From Mastigias papua (lineage: Eukaryota > Cnidaria > Scyphozoa > Rhizostomeae > Mastigiidae), in contig OZ025271.1 of the NCBI GenBank assembly GCA_964019165.1, forward strand, positions 10,797,775 to 10,861,774: 64,000 nucleotides of DNA. Reading direction: 5' to 3'. Positions 24,899 through 36,794 of this stretch are shown here, one piece after another; the first letter of the stretch is position 1; each line of letters starts with the position of its first letter. The notes beneath the pieces are model-generated. The model saw nothing but the letters and a program-made list of their open reading frames with translations. It had not been told where the DNA came from and did not search any database. A program made the translations under genes and the position numbers.

Positions 24899-25418
24899 CT
24901 GCGATAAATAAAATTCTTGGATAAAACAAGCAATTGAACAACATAAATGAACAGAAAACAAAGAAAAAGTTCATCAAGATACAGAAAAGACTGAACTAAA
25001 AATGAAGATGTTATAAATGAACATCGGAAATATTGAATAATGATAAAAGTACTAATAAATAAAATTAAAGATATACTGTTATTACAAATAAAATTCCCCA
25101 TATACCTCTACAACCATCCAAACAAACCAAAAGGCATAAGATCTTCAAGGAAAGCTTTTGATATTGTAGAAACGCATCTTTTTATGATATTTCAATGCTT
25201 GTGGACTTAATTCTCTCTTTGATATAAATTTTAACAAAATCAAAACTATTATTCAATAGATCTCGTTTCTAAAGGACATCATAGATAAGGTATTGACAAT
25301 GAGGCTTCCATCAATGCCATGAATTTTCAAAATGAAGCTGAAACATACTTGCAGTTTATAGCGATGCAAATGAAAGATCATATGAATTAAGATAATAACA
25401 TATGATGTCATAACATAC

Positions 25419-25505
25419 CCTATCCCAACGATCACCAGGCTGTGATCTCAGTGATGACCGTGATGATCTCAGTGATGACCGTGATGATCTCAACTGCAGA
25501 CCCAC
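25419..25505 (-). CDS. Mini-exon 8 of the NLR-type gene tail
   Basis: 87 nt between a strong acceptor (TGTGCTTTTTCAG) and a donor AGG|GTATGT. It is open in phase 0 and encodes 29 residues built on an RSSRSSL repeat, because the DNA carries a 21-bp tandem repeat (about 25444-25495). It is the longest and most basic of the mini-exons. Confidence 0.5.
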
Positions 25506-26299
25506 CTGAAAAAGCACAGGGATACAAAATCAACAAATTCAACATTCAAGCATCGTAAGAACAGATCTAGGAAGCCAGCACAGATTTCTCCTCCTATAAG
25601 TGAATGATTTCATTCATAGCTAGGCCTTGTTTTCTCTTCGAAGGTACTGTTACTTAAAAAATCAAGGGAGCTCTGATTCATGCTTTGGCACACTTCTGTT
25701 GTGTTGTCAACTCCACCGGAAATTTAGCAATACCTTTGATTTCACTAATATAAAAAAGATGCTTATTTCCCCCCCACCTCTGATGGCACAATGGAAGGCA
25801 TTCCCTTTGCAAGGCGCTCCCTTCCCATGCTGCTCTGCTACCCTGCTAGTTCACACCCCTTCAATAGGCTAGAATGCTTAGAACGCTTTAGCGGTGAGGG
25901 CCGGTTACAAACAGATGTGAATAAGGGGACTATGACATACAGCGAATGGCCATAGAAACCAAAAACATTCCATATTAATATGCATTGGATGACGTCATAA
26001 TAACAATGAATCTGTGTCAACAGATATCGTTGCAATGACATCACCTCTACTACCAACATCTCTTGTTAGGGTGATTGCCAAACACCAATGGTTCAATTGA
26101 CTAATTGCCGCAAGACATTCCACCATTTGCATAACCAGTGAAGAATATATCTTGATCCACATTTGAGTCCCTTTGTAGTAACGTCATTAGGATCAGATAA
26201 CCATTGAACAAAGATCAAATAACTCTATGTACGAGAATGACGTAACGATTCAAAAAGACTGGGAACCATGGTTAATGGATGAAAAAGTTGAAAACTTAC

Positions 26300-26335
26300 A
26301 GTTGACAAAGGACGAGTTCCCGTGTCTGTAAGATT
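26300..26335 (-). CDS. Mini-exon 7 of the NLR-type gene tail
   Basis: 36 nt after the acceptor TTTTCCTCATATAG, ending at CAACT|GTAAGT. The 12 residues end in PLST at the donor, as in other members of the array. A second AG ten bases downstream would give a 26-nt exon that breaks the phase, so the upstream acceptor is preferred. Confidence 0.5.
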
Positions 26336-26554
26336 CTATATGAGGAAAACAATGAAAACATTCAACAATATATAATGTTGAAATGAATACTTGCTTAATA
26401 ACTCACATAAACAGCAAAGTCATGTTTACAATAAAGTCACAATGCGAGGTACAGCTCAAACGATAGACCTCATTGAGTACTAACCACCTCCAAGGATTCC
26501 ATTGAGATTGGGTTTGACAATCATGTTACAGTGACATCATAAAGTCCAAATTTG

Positions 26555-26870
<316 letters not shown>

Positions 26871-27104
26871 TTTTAAGTTTGCGCTTTATATCATTCATGA
26901 TTGACATCCCGAATAATGGACCTTTACTCTCTTTTCTAGACTTCTGTCTTTATCACATCTCAGGGCTTTCACATCTTAATGCGGCAAACGTTTAGATTTA
27001 ATATTTAGCAATAGGCCAAACCTCTTGATAAACTGTTTCGAAACGGAAACTTTTGAATGTAAGAATCTAATCGTTACACATTGGTCCGGGCAAATGTAAG
27101 ACCC

Positions 27105-27645
27105 CGCTTACATGGTATCAGATTCATGTGAATCCGGTATGTTTTTCATGCGCGGCGGAGCCAGGGGGCTAAGGAGGCTGTAACCCCTCCACTTTTTATA
27201 GCAAATGTACCTTGGTACGCGTTTTAGCACCCTCTGTATCTCTGCAGTTTTAATCTCTCCATTTGTGTCCCCCCCATCAAAAATGTTACTCCGTCCCCGG
27301 TTTTTATACTTTATTGACCATCCGTTTACACAAGAAGGATAACGAATGCAATACGATTTCTATATTCTTATGAATTCGGTATGAAATGAATACAGTAACG
27401 TATAAACAGCCAAATCCGCTACAGCAATCCGATATGATTTCATACCGGATCGATTATGATGTCAGCAGATATAATAGAAAAAACAGCCTCAGTATCGATC
27501 GGGTATGAAATCGTAGCGGATTAGGGTGTTTGCAAGATACCGTATTCATTTCATACCGTATTCATCATCGTCTTTGTGCAAACGGAATGCCAATAAGGTA
27601 TGCAAACATATCAGATTCAAATGAATCCGGTACCGTGTAAACGTG
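27105..27645. mobile_element. Decayed MITE-like repeat
   Basis: AGATTCATGTGAATCCGGTA near the left edge and AGATTCAAATGAATCCGGTA near the right edge frame internal words ATTCATTTCATACC and its complement in alternating orientation, plus TGTAAACG/CGTTTACA-type edges. Non-coding; intronic to the proposed gene. Confidence 0.4.
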
Positions 27646-27958
27646 TTGCAAAGAGAAAACATGTTGTGCTGTGTTATTACATCATTTTTAATCGCACACC
27701 CCACTCTGCTCGCCCGCGTCGTGTCAATTTCTCGCCATATGAAACTTACAGCGGTCGAATGCTACCAAAAACGAACCATGTGATTCCATCGTACTGGCAG
27801 TCTGCAACATAGGCACACTATAACATGTTTGTATTTCTACTTTCACGGTGATTTTGAATAGTGTTGGTAGTCCTCCAGGAATGGCTTCCAACACTTCCAA
27901 CATATATCGAATGATATATTGACGTCCACAAGATAACCACATTTTGAAATAAACTTAC

Positions 27959-28018
27959 TGTTGACGCTTGAAAAGTGTGTCTTCCTGCGGATGGAGAAGG
28001 ACTAGAAGTTGGAAGAGT
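27959..28018 (-). CDS. Mini-exon 6 of the NLR-type gene tail
   Basis: 60 nt after a strong polypyrimidine acceptor (TTCGCTTCCCTTTCAG), with donor CAACA|GTAAGT. It is open in phase 0, encoding 20 residues rich in Ser, Thr and Pro (TLPTSSPSPSAG...) and ending in AST at the donor. Confidence 0.6.
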
Positions 28019-28287
28019 CTGAAAGGGAAGCGAAGAAAAATAAACCACTAAATATTCATCAGTCCTATTGGTCAAACAATTATATTTCCAAATGATATAA
28101 ATTTTGATCCAACAGTGACTTAATACTATGAGAAAAAGAGTATGAATAGGGCTAATTGCCAAGGGTACCAAGAAGGCAAATTGAACTTTGCCATGAACCT
28201 GAGGGTGGTCCAGAACTTTGTAATATCTCTACGGTTATTGCAACAATTATCTAATGAAATAATGGCGTCACTGGGCACCTAATTCAT

Positions 28288-28425
28288 TCATTTGCCCCGG
28301 GCCATACATTCGCTCATCAGCAACTCCATATAACAGTACCATAAAGTCTTTGTATCAGCAGCCTTGGTTCTCCAAAGCCATTTATGACCACGTGATGAAA
28401 CTGTAGAAGATAACACAGGACAGTC
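28288..28425 (-). CDS. Possible alternative terminal exon
   Basis: After the acceptor TTATTTGTATTTTAG at 28426, phase 0 stays open for 45 codons to TGA at 28290-28288. The start (SSTVSSRG) resembles the mini-exon style; the rest is rich in Trp, Met and Cys. It lies between mini-exons 5 and 6 and would give a shorter tail if used. No strong donor inside it yields a multiple of three. Confidence 0.3.
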   Translation of the reverse strand, partial: DCPVLSSTVSSRGHKWLWRTKAADTKTLWYCYMELLMSECMARGK

Positions 28426-28473
28426 CTAAAATACAAATAATATGATTTAGAATATGACGTCATATCAACTTAC

Positions 28474-28536
28474 TAGATATTGGGAAGGCTTTCCAACGTC
28501 ATGGGATGGAGTTCCAGATGATGGTGAATGATGAGA
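28474..28536 (-). CDS. Mini-exon 5 of the NLR-type gene tail
   Basis: 63 nt between an excellent acceptor (ATTTTCTTTTACAG) and donor ATCTA|GTAAGT. It is open in phase 0; the 21 residues begin SHHSPSSGTPS and end QYL, lacking the Ser-Thr end of its sisters. Confidence 0.6.
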
Positions 28537-28744
28537 CTGTAAAAGAAAATATCAAAGTATTAGTTAGCAAAAATACATCATAACGAGTATCAATGTTTGT
28601 TCATTAATTCGTTTGAATGCATAGTGTTTTACAAAAGCTTCATGCTTATGTTGAGGTAATGCAACCCAATGGATTTGGACGATATCATTATACAACAACA
28701 ACAGCAAAATTGACTTGATGTAATTGAGTTAGGACTCAACATAC

Positions 28745-28807
28745 CGTTGAATGATCGACAGTACTATGGAAATCTGCTTGGGAGGATGTCATGCGAAGAG
28801 AGGTGGA
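28745..28807 (-). CDS. Mini-exon 4 of the NLR-type gene tail
   Basis: 63 nt between the acceptor CATATTTCACTATAG and donor AACG|GTATGT. It is open in phase 0, encodes 21 Ser/Thr-rich residues and ends DHST at the donor. Confidence 0.55.
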
Positions 28808-29368
28808 CTATAGTGAAATATGAAAAATTCAAATAACAATTAATTATGTGTATTAAAAATGACTATCAGCTGGTACTAATGAAAAATAATCATTTACGCT
28901 ATCAACTGTTATTGCAAACTCTTAAGTAATTAGCAGCCTGGAACAAATCCAACTGAAGCAAATAATTCAACTTCATTAAACACTGAATAAAGCCTAGCAG
29001 ACCATTGGACAAAAGAAACTTGAAATATCAGATAATTATAGGTAAGAAAGCAACGTAATCTATACAAGAGTCTAAAGAGTTCAAAAGAATTAACAATTGG
29101 AGCTGTGATCGTATCCATGGAGTGAGCAGTCATTCTCATCGACAGGTCCAATGAACATCGCAATGGAACTGTGGTGGCGCCCATGCACAAATTAGCCAAG
29201 AGAGTCTCAGTCCCAATCAATGCCTTACCTTCGAGCGCAGACTTGAAGGCAGGATCAGTTAGCTATATGGTAGAGAATTTCAACATTACAAACTTCAAAT
29301 TCGATTCCACTCGGTTTATTCACTTTGCCACACTATTACATAACAGATCAAAAAATGTGATAGCTTAC

Positions 29369-29428
29369 TGTTGACGGTGGGAGAGCACGGCGGCGAGGGT
29401 CAGATTCTTCAGAACTTGAAGGAAATAC
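29369..29428 (-). CDS. Mini-exon 3 of the NLR-type gene tail
   Basis: 60 nt between the acceptor GTTTCTATTTTAG and donor CAACA|GTAAGC. It is open in phase 0; the 20 residues hold an acidic SSSEESD patch, a basic RRR patch and end PPST. Confidence 0.6.
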
Positions 29429-29624
29429 CTAAAATAGAAACATAATATAAAATCAGCACACAATCATTAAAGAATCTGCATAAAAACAGTTACTACGATA
29501 AAGTAATACAAAATGTACCAAAAGCAAAACTTTCACTCCATGAAATGTGCGATCTACAAACAATTCTTCAATCAGTCTGAAGTGATAGACGACATACATG
29601 TTATTCATTCATGCTATAACTTAC

Positions 29625-29678
29625 TGATAATTTTGGACGATCAACGGTGTAAGATGTTGAAGGTGAGTGTGGCTTCTT
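29625..29678 (-). CDS. Mini-exon 2 of the NLR-type gene tail
   Basis: 54 nt between a strong acceptor (TTTCCTTTCTCTTTAATAG) and donor ATCA|GTAAGT. It is open in phase 0; 18 residues containing HSPSTSYTVDRP. Confidence 0.6.
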
Positions 29679-29810
29679 CTATTAAAGAGAAAGGAAGCAA
29701 TGTAGGCAAAAAATGCAAAATAAAAGAACAAACAGAATGGAAGCAAGCATCATAAAGTAAGATGAAATTGAACGAGGTGAAAAGTTCTTTTCTTCAATCT
29801 AACCACTTAC

Positions 29811-29864
29811 TGTTGATGGTCGAAGAGAATAGCGAACATGGTGCTTATTAGACGCGGGAGGTCT
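29811..29864 (-). CDS. Mini-exon 1 of the NLR-type gene tail
   Basis: 54 nt between the acceptor CTCTTTCATCTTTCATAG and donor CAACA|GTAAGT. It is open in phase 0; 18 basic, Ser/Pro-containing residues ending RPST. It is the first well-supported block downstream of the NACHT exon, which also ends in phase 0. Confidence 0.6.
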
Positions 29865-30599
29865 CTATGAAAGATGAAAGAGATAACACATGACACACAT
29901 GACAAGAGCATGAAATTACAAATGAATTATTAGAAAAATCGTTTTGCCGCATACTCTCCATCGCAAATTAACGAGGGTTGTCACCCATAATTTTTTAGAA
30001 AACTTTCTAACCACACAAACTTATAAGACTTCCCTTTAGTACGAAGATCCTGGTCACTACCAAATGTTCTTTTCTACAAGACAACTTTATTACTATTTAT
30101 CTATAAGAGATACAAGTATATGTTTTGAAGGTATTCTGGAGTGTATTGAAACTGTATTGATGAAGTAGCCTAGGTTACTTGAGCAGTCAGAAAATCTCCC
30201 AACCCATAAAGACTCCCTATTCAATACATTTCAAGATAATAACTCATTTTCCTTTTTAGTGAGACCCTTTCCCGTTGATTTGGCATTAAAGAGTATAGGG
30301 CTGGGGGGGGCGGAGCCAACAGCGACAGCAATTTTACGAGCCAAGCTCATTTTCAGTCACACCCTTTCTAAACACTGATTAGTTTAACCTTAAATTAGAG
30401 CACATTCATTTCCGACTGTTGAATCAAAAGGGCTGCACACCAAATTCATTTTCTAAACATTATGATAATGCACCCCCCTTCTTATGAATTTCTCATCATA
30501 TTTGCACAAATCTCCAGGAATATCTACCACCAATGCTCCTTAGTGGCTCTGCCACAGTAAGACAAATTATTAAATATGATGAAGCCTCGAATTGATTTT
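29865..30599. other. Intron sequence, nothing recognised
   Basis: Part of the proposed 4.9-kb intron between the NACHT exon and mini-exon 1. No exon with acceptable splice sites was found here. Confidence 0.4.
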
Positions 30600-30990
30600 G
30601 AAACTCCAAGATAATGATACTGTTTGTCTCTTTTCCTGTACAAGACGAATCCCTATTTCTCAGAGTTCTTTACAACTAAAGAAATAATCTATGATCTGAG
30701 AATAAAAAATCTCCTCCAGATACCAAAAGTAAAAACATCCTCGTATGGACAAAGCTCCCTATCGTTTAGAGGTAGTATACTTTGGAACACTCTTTCAGAC
30801 AGCATAAAATCGGCTCAAAATATTAAAGGATTTAAAACAATGATCAAAAACTGGAAGGGAGAAAATTGTACCTGTATTATTTGTAAATAAAAATATTGTA
30901 ATTAAATAGTTGGTGTATATTAGTTTATTTTTGAACTACGTTTTTTACCAACTGTAAATAAATTAGTTATTATTATTATTATTATTATTG
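30600..30990 (+). mobile_element. LINE 3' fragment with (ATT)n tail
   Basis: From about 30624 the plus strand encodes 88 residues with YDLRIKNLLQIPKVKT, FRGSILWNTLSDSIK, FKTMIKNWKG and a final CTCIICK. This is the familiar extreme C-terminus of jockey/CR1-like LINE polyproteins. A stop lies just upstream in frame, so it is 5' truncated. After the stop come about 75 bp of AT-rich 3' UTR and an ATT repeat at about 30966-30989, the typical LINE 3' tail. It is an insertion in an intron, opposite in strand to the host gene. Confidence 0.75.
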
Positions 30991-31099
30991 GTACTAGTAA
31001 AAGTATGAATATTTTAATGCAAAGTGCAAATACACTCTGGAATACCTAAGATGACTACCATAAATGATCGATTAAGCACCAGATGATGACTACCACAGT

Positions 31100-31947
31100 T
31101 TTCATATATCGTAATTCATCAACGATCATTGCCGATGCAGGCTCCCGATGATCGGAGATTATCCCCGATGGCTTAAGACTTATGAAAATTGCACTATCGG
31201 CAGCCATCGGGGATCATCCCCGATCATCGGGAAAGTTATACATGTTTGACTTGCCCGATGGCTCCCGATGAGCAAAAGCTTGAAAAACAATAGATTTACA
31301 AAATTTTTTATTGTTAATGATGCCTCTTGTCACGTTGGGAGAGAAATTGGAATGCATGAACCAGCAATCTAGCCTGAATTTGCCATAACCTACGGAAGCA
31401 AATGAAATGACGCTCTTTCTATGGAGAGTATTAGAGTTTCAAGGGATTCCAAAGAATTTCACACCGAATACTCCAAATGGAATGGATAATCCAAATTGCC
31501 TAAAAAATAATCCCTGCCCTGTAGTTTGATTTCATGCACTATTGTATTGAAATGGCATAGCTCATTGCTTGCTTGAAATATCCTGCGCACCTAGAATCAC
31601 TTCTTTCTGGAGTTTTTGCATTGGAGAGACGCTTCTTTTCACTTAAAAGTACAATTATGGATAGGAGACGTGCTTGGATTTCTTAATCTCTCACCGAAAA
31701 ACACTACACATCCGCCATAGCCAAGGAACACTCCACTTCCTACTCAAACATTGACACCATTAGGCGCTCTTTGTTCATCGGAGATCATCGCCGACAATCG
31801 GGGATCATCGCCGACCATCGGGCATCATTGCCGACCATCGGGGATCATCGCCGACCATCGGGGGTCATCGCCAACCATCGGGGATGATCCCAATCACCAG
31901 GGTGTCTTATATCAGCAATGATCACCGATGAATTACGATATATGAAA
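31100..31947. mobile_element. TIR element with ATCGGGGATCATCG repeats
   Basis: A perfect 21-bp terminal inverted repeat is present: TTTCATATATCGTAATTCAT plus C at 31100-31120, mirrored at 31927-31947. Subterminal arrays of the GATCATC/CCGATGATCGG type lie at 31120-31270 and 31780-31890, facing each other. The centre has no recognisable transposase. It is a non-autonomous DNA transposon of unassigned superfamily; I see no clear target duplication. Confidence 0.8.
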
Positions 31948-32230
31948 GCAAGGCAAAAGCGCTCGTTCTGGTATACCGTGGCACATTGCAAACGCTTATC
32001 ACAAGGAATGATGGCCAAAAAGGATAAATGGTGCTCCAGAGTTTCAAAACGATCCAAAGTTGACCACGCTATTTAATTTCCTAGACCACATTCTCGCTTT
32101 TCAAGACCACGCAAAGTTGCTCAAGGTACCAACAGATGCCGATTGCTCTGTCTTCGTTTTCGCGAGCACCTTCGCCATTGTGTCAAATTACAAAAGGAGT
32201 CTCATGGAACCACAACTTTAATCAACTCAC

Positions 32231-32275
32231 CATATTTTCGCCATGAATCCACAGCTTTACGCCACATTTCACTAT
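32231..32275 (-). CDS. Candidate extra mini-exon
   Basis: 45 nt between the acceptor TTTATTCTTATAG and donor TATG|GTGAGT, open in phase 0. In another frame it reads EMWRKAVDSWRKYG, which looks more protein-like but does not fit the phase of the gene. It lies between the NACHT exon and mini-exon 1. The weaker support reflects a GTGAGT donor and absence of the Ser/Thr style. Confidence 0.25.
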
Positions 32276-32810
32276 CTATAAGAATAAATAAACTCCTAAA
32301 ACTATTTTATGCGTAATAATAATGGCAATTAGAGCCCAGATTACTTTTCCCCCGTCCTTTTCTCACACCAAATCACGCAATCAAAGCAAATCTATAACAG
32401 TTGAGAGTCTCCTCTTGAGATGAGCAGTTGTCGTGAAAGCGAGTGTTGGAAACAATGCAATAAAATGACTATTTATTACGAAATTCGGATAAAAATTAAC
32501 TGCATTCAATTTGCTGGTGGTAAATGACACCAATTGATAAGACTTGCGGTTTCATTCGTGTAGAGAACGTGAATTTGCATCCGTTGACTCCAACTAGACA
32601 TGGAACAGGAAAGTGAAAAATTGGAGCTTATCAAGAAAAAAAACAGTAATATTTCCAATGAAAAATAGAATGAAACCGGACGATTTTGTAATTTACTTAC
32701 TGACTTTTAGCAGATGAATTAGAGTAGTAATTACACATATACACTTGAGGATAATGGAATTACATGTTGTAGAAGGACTTTGCTTCCATGAAATTTAAGT
32801 CCATGAAATT

Positions 32811-32925
32811 GACGTTTCATACTCTGACGAGTGTCGGACAAGAAAAGCTGTCAGTATGCAAAAAGAATGTTCCCGCTTTCTCGTGCTATAGTGCAGTTCT
32901 GTAGTACCAACAGACTTGTCACGAA
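32811..32925. repeat. Dispersed repeat fragment (GTTCTGTAGTACCAACAG family)
   Basis: Matches 34482-34596 and, over its last 60 bp, 41036-41097. Shared words are TTTCATACTCTGACGAGTGT, TTTCTCGTGCTATAGTG and GTTCTGTAGTACCAACAGAC. Intronic. Confidence 0.75.
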
Positions 32926-34131
32926 ATTTAAGTAGGCCTAATGGACTGCTATGCATGGGCAATTTTGCATTCATTGTATTTTGGACTTTCTATAGCGTAA
33001 ATCGTTTAGTTATATATTGCCAAGTAGGACAACAGTATTGCAGAAGCGAATTTAGGATGGTATTTTGCAAATTTGGAAATAATTAATATTACCAAATTTA
33101 CTTACATTGTATTCAATTTGGATTAATCATTGATGTGCAACTATATTGGACATATTGAAACACACAAAGCATATCATGGAAATGTAAGTTTTGAATTACT
33201 ATTGTTTCCTGTATATCTCTAAGTGTAAAGCAGTGGTGTAGTACAGTGACGTCACAAACATCTATTCTTCAGACTTAGCATATTTTTACCATATGGGGTT
33301 TTAGCTTGGTTCACACAAGTTGGAAACTATTGTTAGGTATTAAACTCCTAAAATCCCCACTGAAATGTATGCAATACAAGTGAAGTTTGTCTTTTATAAC
33401 TAGTGTACAATGTGTCATTTGAACTGGGAGCCAAATATTAACTACTCTTCACATGTGGTTTGTTGCAACATCAAACTTTACCCCACTGTCTGCTAATAAC
33501 TGAAAAATTAGAAATTGCCTCCAAGTACCCCACCACTTACATAATTTCTACATCCGTGCCATACATCATCCTATTGCCTCTTTTCATCCTTTAAAATTAT
33601 AACATTCCCAACATAAACTCTCTTCATACATTATATCAAAAGTCAATCCTACTATATAATTGATATCATTTGAAACCAGGGAATCCCAAGCATTTCTTCC
33701 TAAACCCATAATCTCCTTTCTGGACATCTAATTTGACACTGGCAAAACCCCTAAGTTCATGTTTATATTCTAGAAAAACAACCTGTTGCACATAAAATGT
33801 TGGTTTTTTGATGTAAAAATATATTAATCTATTGAAGAAAGCAGGTATTGTTTTGGCAAATTGATAAATATATTCACTAAGAACATTATCTAACTTATAG
33901 ACATTGATATAATAGCCCTTCAGACTTTGTTTGAAAGATCACTTGATTGCCGGATATAAATATTATCCAAACTCAAAACCAAAATCACCTTATAACTCTT
34001 GTCCTGTTATAAGTTCTACTTTTTTAATAATCCCCTTACTTAAAATTAAACAACACATGAAATCCAATCAATTGAATACAAAAGTTGTTATTTTCTAATG
34101 AACCATTTAATTGTTTAACAAACATAATATC
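32926..34131. other. AT-rich intron sequence
   Basis: No gene or splice-bounded phase-0 block recognised. Confidence 0.4.
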
Positions 34132-34560
34132 GCACGAAAAAGCGGTACCATGTTTTAACCATACTGAAAAGCTTATTTTCGTCCGACACTCGTCAGAGTA
34201 TGAAACGTCGGATAGCGACCGAAAGGTGAACCGAAATTTATAGCCAGATGCGGGTACACGTGATATGATGAATAATGTGTCCAGTTAGCCTTATGATTGG
34301 CCACTTGGCACCTATTCACCATTGTTTACCTGAAGAGTCCAAGTGAGAAAATGACTCTTCAAGTAAACAATGGTGAATAGGTGCCAAGTGGCCAATCTTA
34401 TGGATAACTGGGCACATTATTCATCATATCACGTGTACCCGCATCTGGCTATAAATTTCGGTTCACCTTTCGATCGCTATCCGACGTTTCATACTCTGAC
34501 GAGTGTCGGACGAAAATAAGCTTTTCAGTATGGTTAAAACATGGTACCGCTTTTTCGTGC
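34132..34560. repeat. 429-bp near-perfect palindrome
   Basis: Arms of 208 bp (34132-34339 and 34353-34560) are inverted copies with few mismatches around a 13-bp loop. They end in GCACGAAAAAGC and GCTTTTTCGTGC. The right arm continues into the dispersed repeat seen at 32811-32925 and 41025-41097, so this is that family arranged head to head. It lies about 170 bp downstream of the NACHT exon's donor, in the intron, where its transcript could fold into a long hairpin. Confidence 0.9.
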
Positions 34561-34731
34561 TGTAGTGAAGTTCTGTAGTACCAACAGACTTTAGACATAA
34601 TATCAAACTGCATTTCTTCTGTCTGAAATATTTGAATTGCAATTTTAATAAAATTATAAAATTGCTAATTATCACAAATGGTACTTTATGAATTAGAAAA
34701 TAACAAATGATTAACCAGCAAAACATCTTAC

Positions 34732-36794
34732 CTTCATTGCCATTTCATGGCTCATTCTAGTAGTGCAATCTTCTATGATCAATCTCTCAGTCTTTAATTC
34801 TCCTTTCCCATGTCTTTTTTCAATCATCTCCACCATCCTCTCCCACCATTCATTATTAATGCCCAGTCCCCATAACCCAAACACTTTGCATGACATCCCC
34901 CAATCGCATACGTTGATCAAACTTTCAACTGTCTTCAATTGACAGTATCCTATGCCCAAACCTTTCAACTGCCAACAATTCGAGTCGTCTTCAGTGATGT
35001 CATCACTGAACTCGCAACCAACAATGTCTACCCTTCCACGATATCGATTCCCTTCTCTTCCTCCAAACTTCCTACAAATGGCATTCACACTTGTTTTCAT
35101 TCCGCGTAACCAGATGCCCTCACTACCAATGCGAAACCGCTTCTTCACCGTAACCGCATCCAATTGTTCAAATGTTGACACTCTGATCAGCTTAAACTGA
35201 ACATTTGCGAATGCCATTCGAATATCGTCCTCCTTCCATCCGCAACTTTCCAAGTGCCTACAAATTTCGCAAATATTATCGGTTGTTATTTCATCTGATC
35301 TAAAGTCATCACCATGGTACTTTCTAATAACTGACTTAACAAACTTCTTTTCTTTAAAATTCTCATGTAAAAAGCAAGTAATAATTTCAAATGATCTTCT
35401 TAATTTAGTCTCATGATCCAACCCACACTTATCTAATATTTTAATTACATCACGTAATAATTGCTTCTCATTTGCTTCTTGTTCTAATCCTACAACATTC
35501 TTTAACATTTCTTTTATTATTCCTCCATATGAAAATCCTGACAATAATCGACATACAAATGAGACAACTTCAATACATCCTTTCTTCAAATTGCACTTTA
35601 TAATTTTCTTCAGATTTTTCCTACCCTTTTTACATATGTAAAGGGCTGAGATAAATTCCATCAGTGATATATGTTTAAATTGATACTTCTCTCCAAAGTT
35701 GTTTCCCACATTAACAAACAGACTTCTGATAAATGCCTTCTCCTCATCAGTTTTCCCAAGTTCTGATTCAATGTCCCCTTCAAAAATAATCTTGTTTTCT
35801 TTAAGTAAATCATAACAAAGTTCACTCAGGGAGGCCAATGTTTTTGAATATTTTGTAAAAATCTGTGAGATTGTTCTTTGGTCTTGTCCTTCCTTTTTAT
35901 CGGCATGTTGTTTCAGCAATAGATAAACAGTCCAACAATATAACTCAGTGCTGTTCAAAACAGTTTGCCCATTCATTAAAATGGCCACACAACAAAATGT
36001 ATTCAGAAACTGTGGCACATGCATGATGGGAAGACAACCTTTTGAAGAGGTTCTTACATTGCTTTTATCTACTTTGTGATCTTCACGAGATGAGAATTTG
36101 TCAACATATTCATCAATTTGATCCTCACTTAGTCCATTAATTTCCACTATAAACAAACCACCCATGGTATCATGATTAGTTACTTTATCTTCGATGTGGG
36201 GTCTTCCAGTAAGTATAACTTTAGATTTATAGTAAATCTTACGTCTTAGAAGCTGCCCAATGATTGAACCTTTTTCAGTTATATCAAAGAGTTCATCTAG
36301 GCCATCTATTATAAACAAGACCCCTTCTCCATCTCCCAAATCGTAATCAACTTTACTTTTAATGAATTCACCAAGGATTTCATGTTTCTCCAGCTTCGCC
36401 CCTTCATGGCCCTTGAAGTAATTCAAGTCTCTACATTCAAACATGACACACATTTTAAAGTTTTGATAAATGTCGCCATTTGCCCATCCATAAGTCAACT
36501 GTTTGGCAAGAACTGATTTTCCCATTCCCGCAATGCCACGAATAAAAGTTACACGGTGTTTGTTGTCAATCAAATTAGATATATCAATAACATCACCTGT
36601 GACTTCTTTAAGATTTTCCAAATGCCGTTTTGCTTCATCTCTGAAATTGCATTTGGGTCGACAGCAATGGCCTATTTTTAACTTTACGGCAAAATCAGAG
36701 ACATCTACTTCTCTAAGGACTATTCTGTTGTTTTCGTCTACCTTGTGAATTTTATGTGTCTTATGAAGTTCTTTGTAAGTCTCCTTTATTTTAT
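34732..36794 (-). CDS. NACHT ATPase exon of an NLR-type gene
   Basis: A 2,063-nt exon, 687 full codons, between the acceptor TATTTATCTTGTAG (phase 1) and the donor GAAG|GTAAGA (phase 0). The NACHT domain fills the first half. Walker A GIAGMGKS is at 36537-36514, Walker B VLFIIDGLDE at 36321-36292 and a sensor-type ILTGRPH near 36216. A winged-helix-like FKHISLMEFISALYI lies near 35680. A Cys-rich lead (GHCCRPKCNF) precedes it. The C-terminal third is helical, with weak leucine-rich phrases (LKGLGIGYCQLKTVESL), but I cannot confirm LRRs. NACHT proteins are signal-transducing P-loop ATPases that oligomerise, here presumably as cytoplasmic innate-immune receptors. HEPN exons lie upstream and mini-exons downstream in matching phase. 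No stop or frameshift interrupts it, so it appears functional. Confidence 0.9.

Noticed and set aside
27750..27801. Splice-bounded 52-nt block on the minus strand, donor GTAAGT
   Set aside because: It is not a multiple of three and would break the phase of the mini-exon array. It is kept only as a possible alternative exon.
29229..29262. 34-nt block with an excellent donor (GAAG|GTAAGG) on the minus strand
   Set aside because: Its length breaks phase 0 and no alternative acceptor restores it.
30624..30890. An 88-codon host gene
   Set aside because: The sequence is the recognisable C-terminus of a LINE polyprotein followed by a LINE-type microsatellite tail.
33551..33580. 30-nt phase-0 block near 33.56 kb
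   Set aside because: The donor is good but the acceptor is preceded by purine-rich sequence, so it is not a credible exon.
34480..34520. Hammerhead-ribozyme-like core (CTGACGAG ... CGAAA)
   Set aside because: The two conserved boxes are present with the right order and short spacing. However, I could not build stem II beyond two pairs or find a consistent stem I and stem III with a cleavage triplet. A covariance-model search would settle it.
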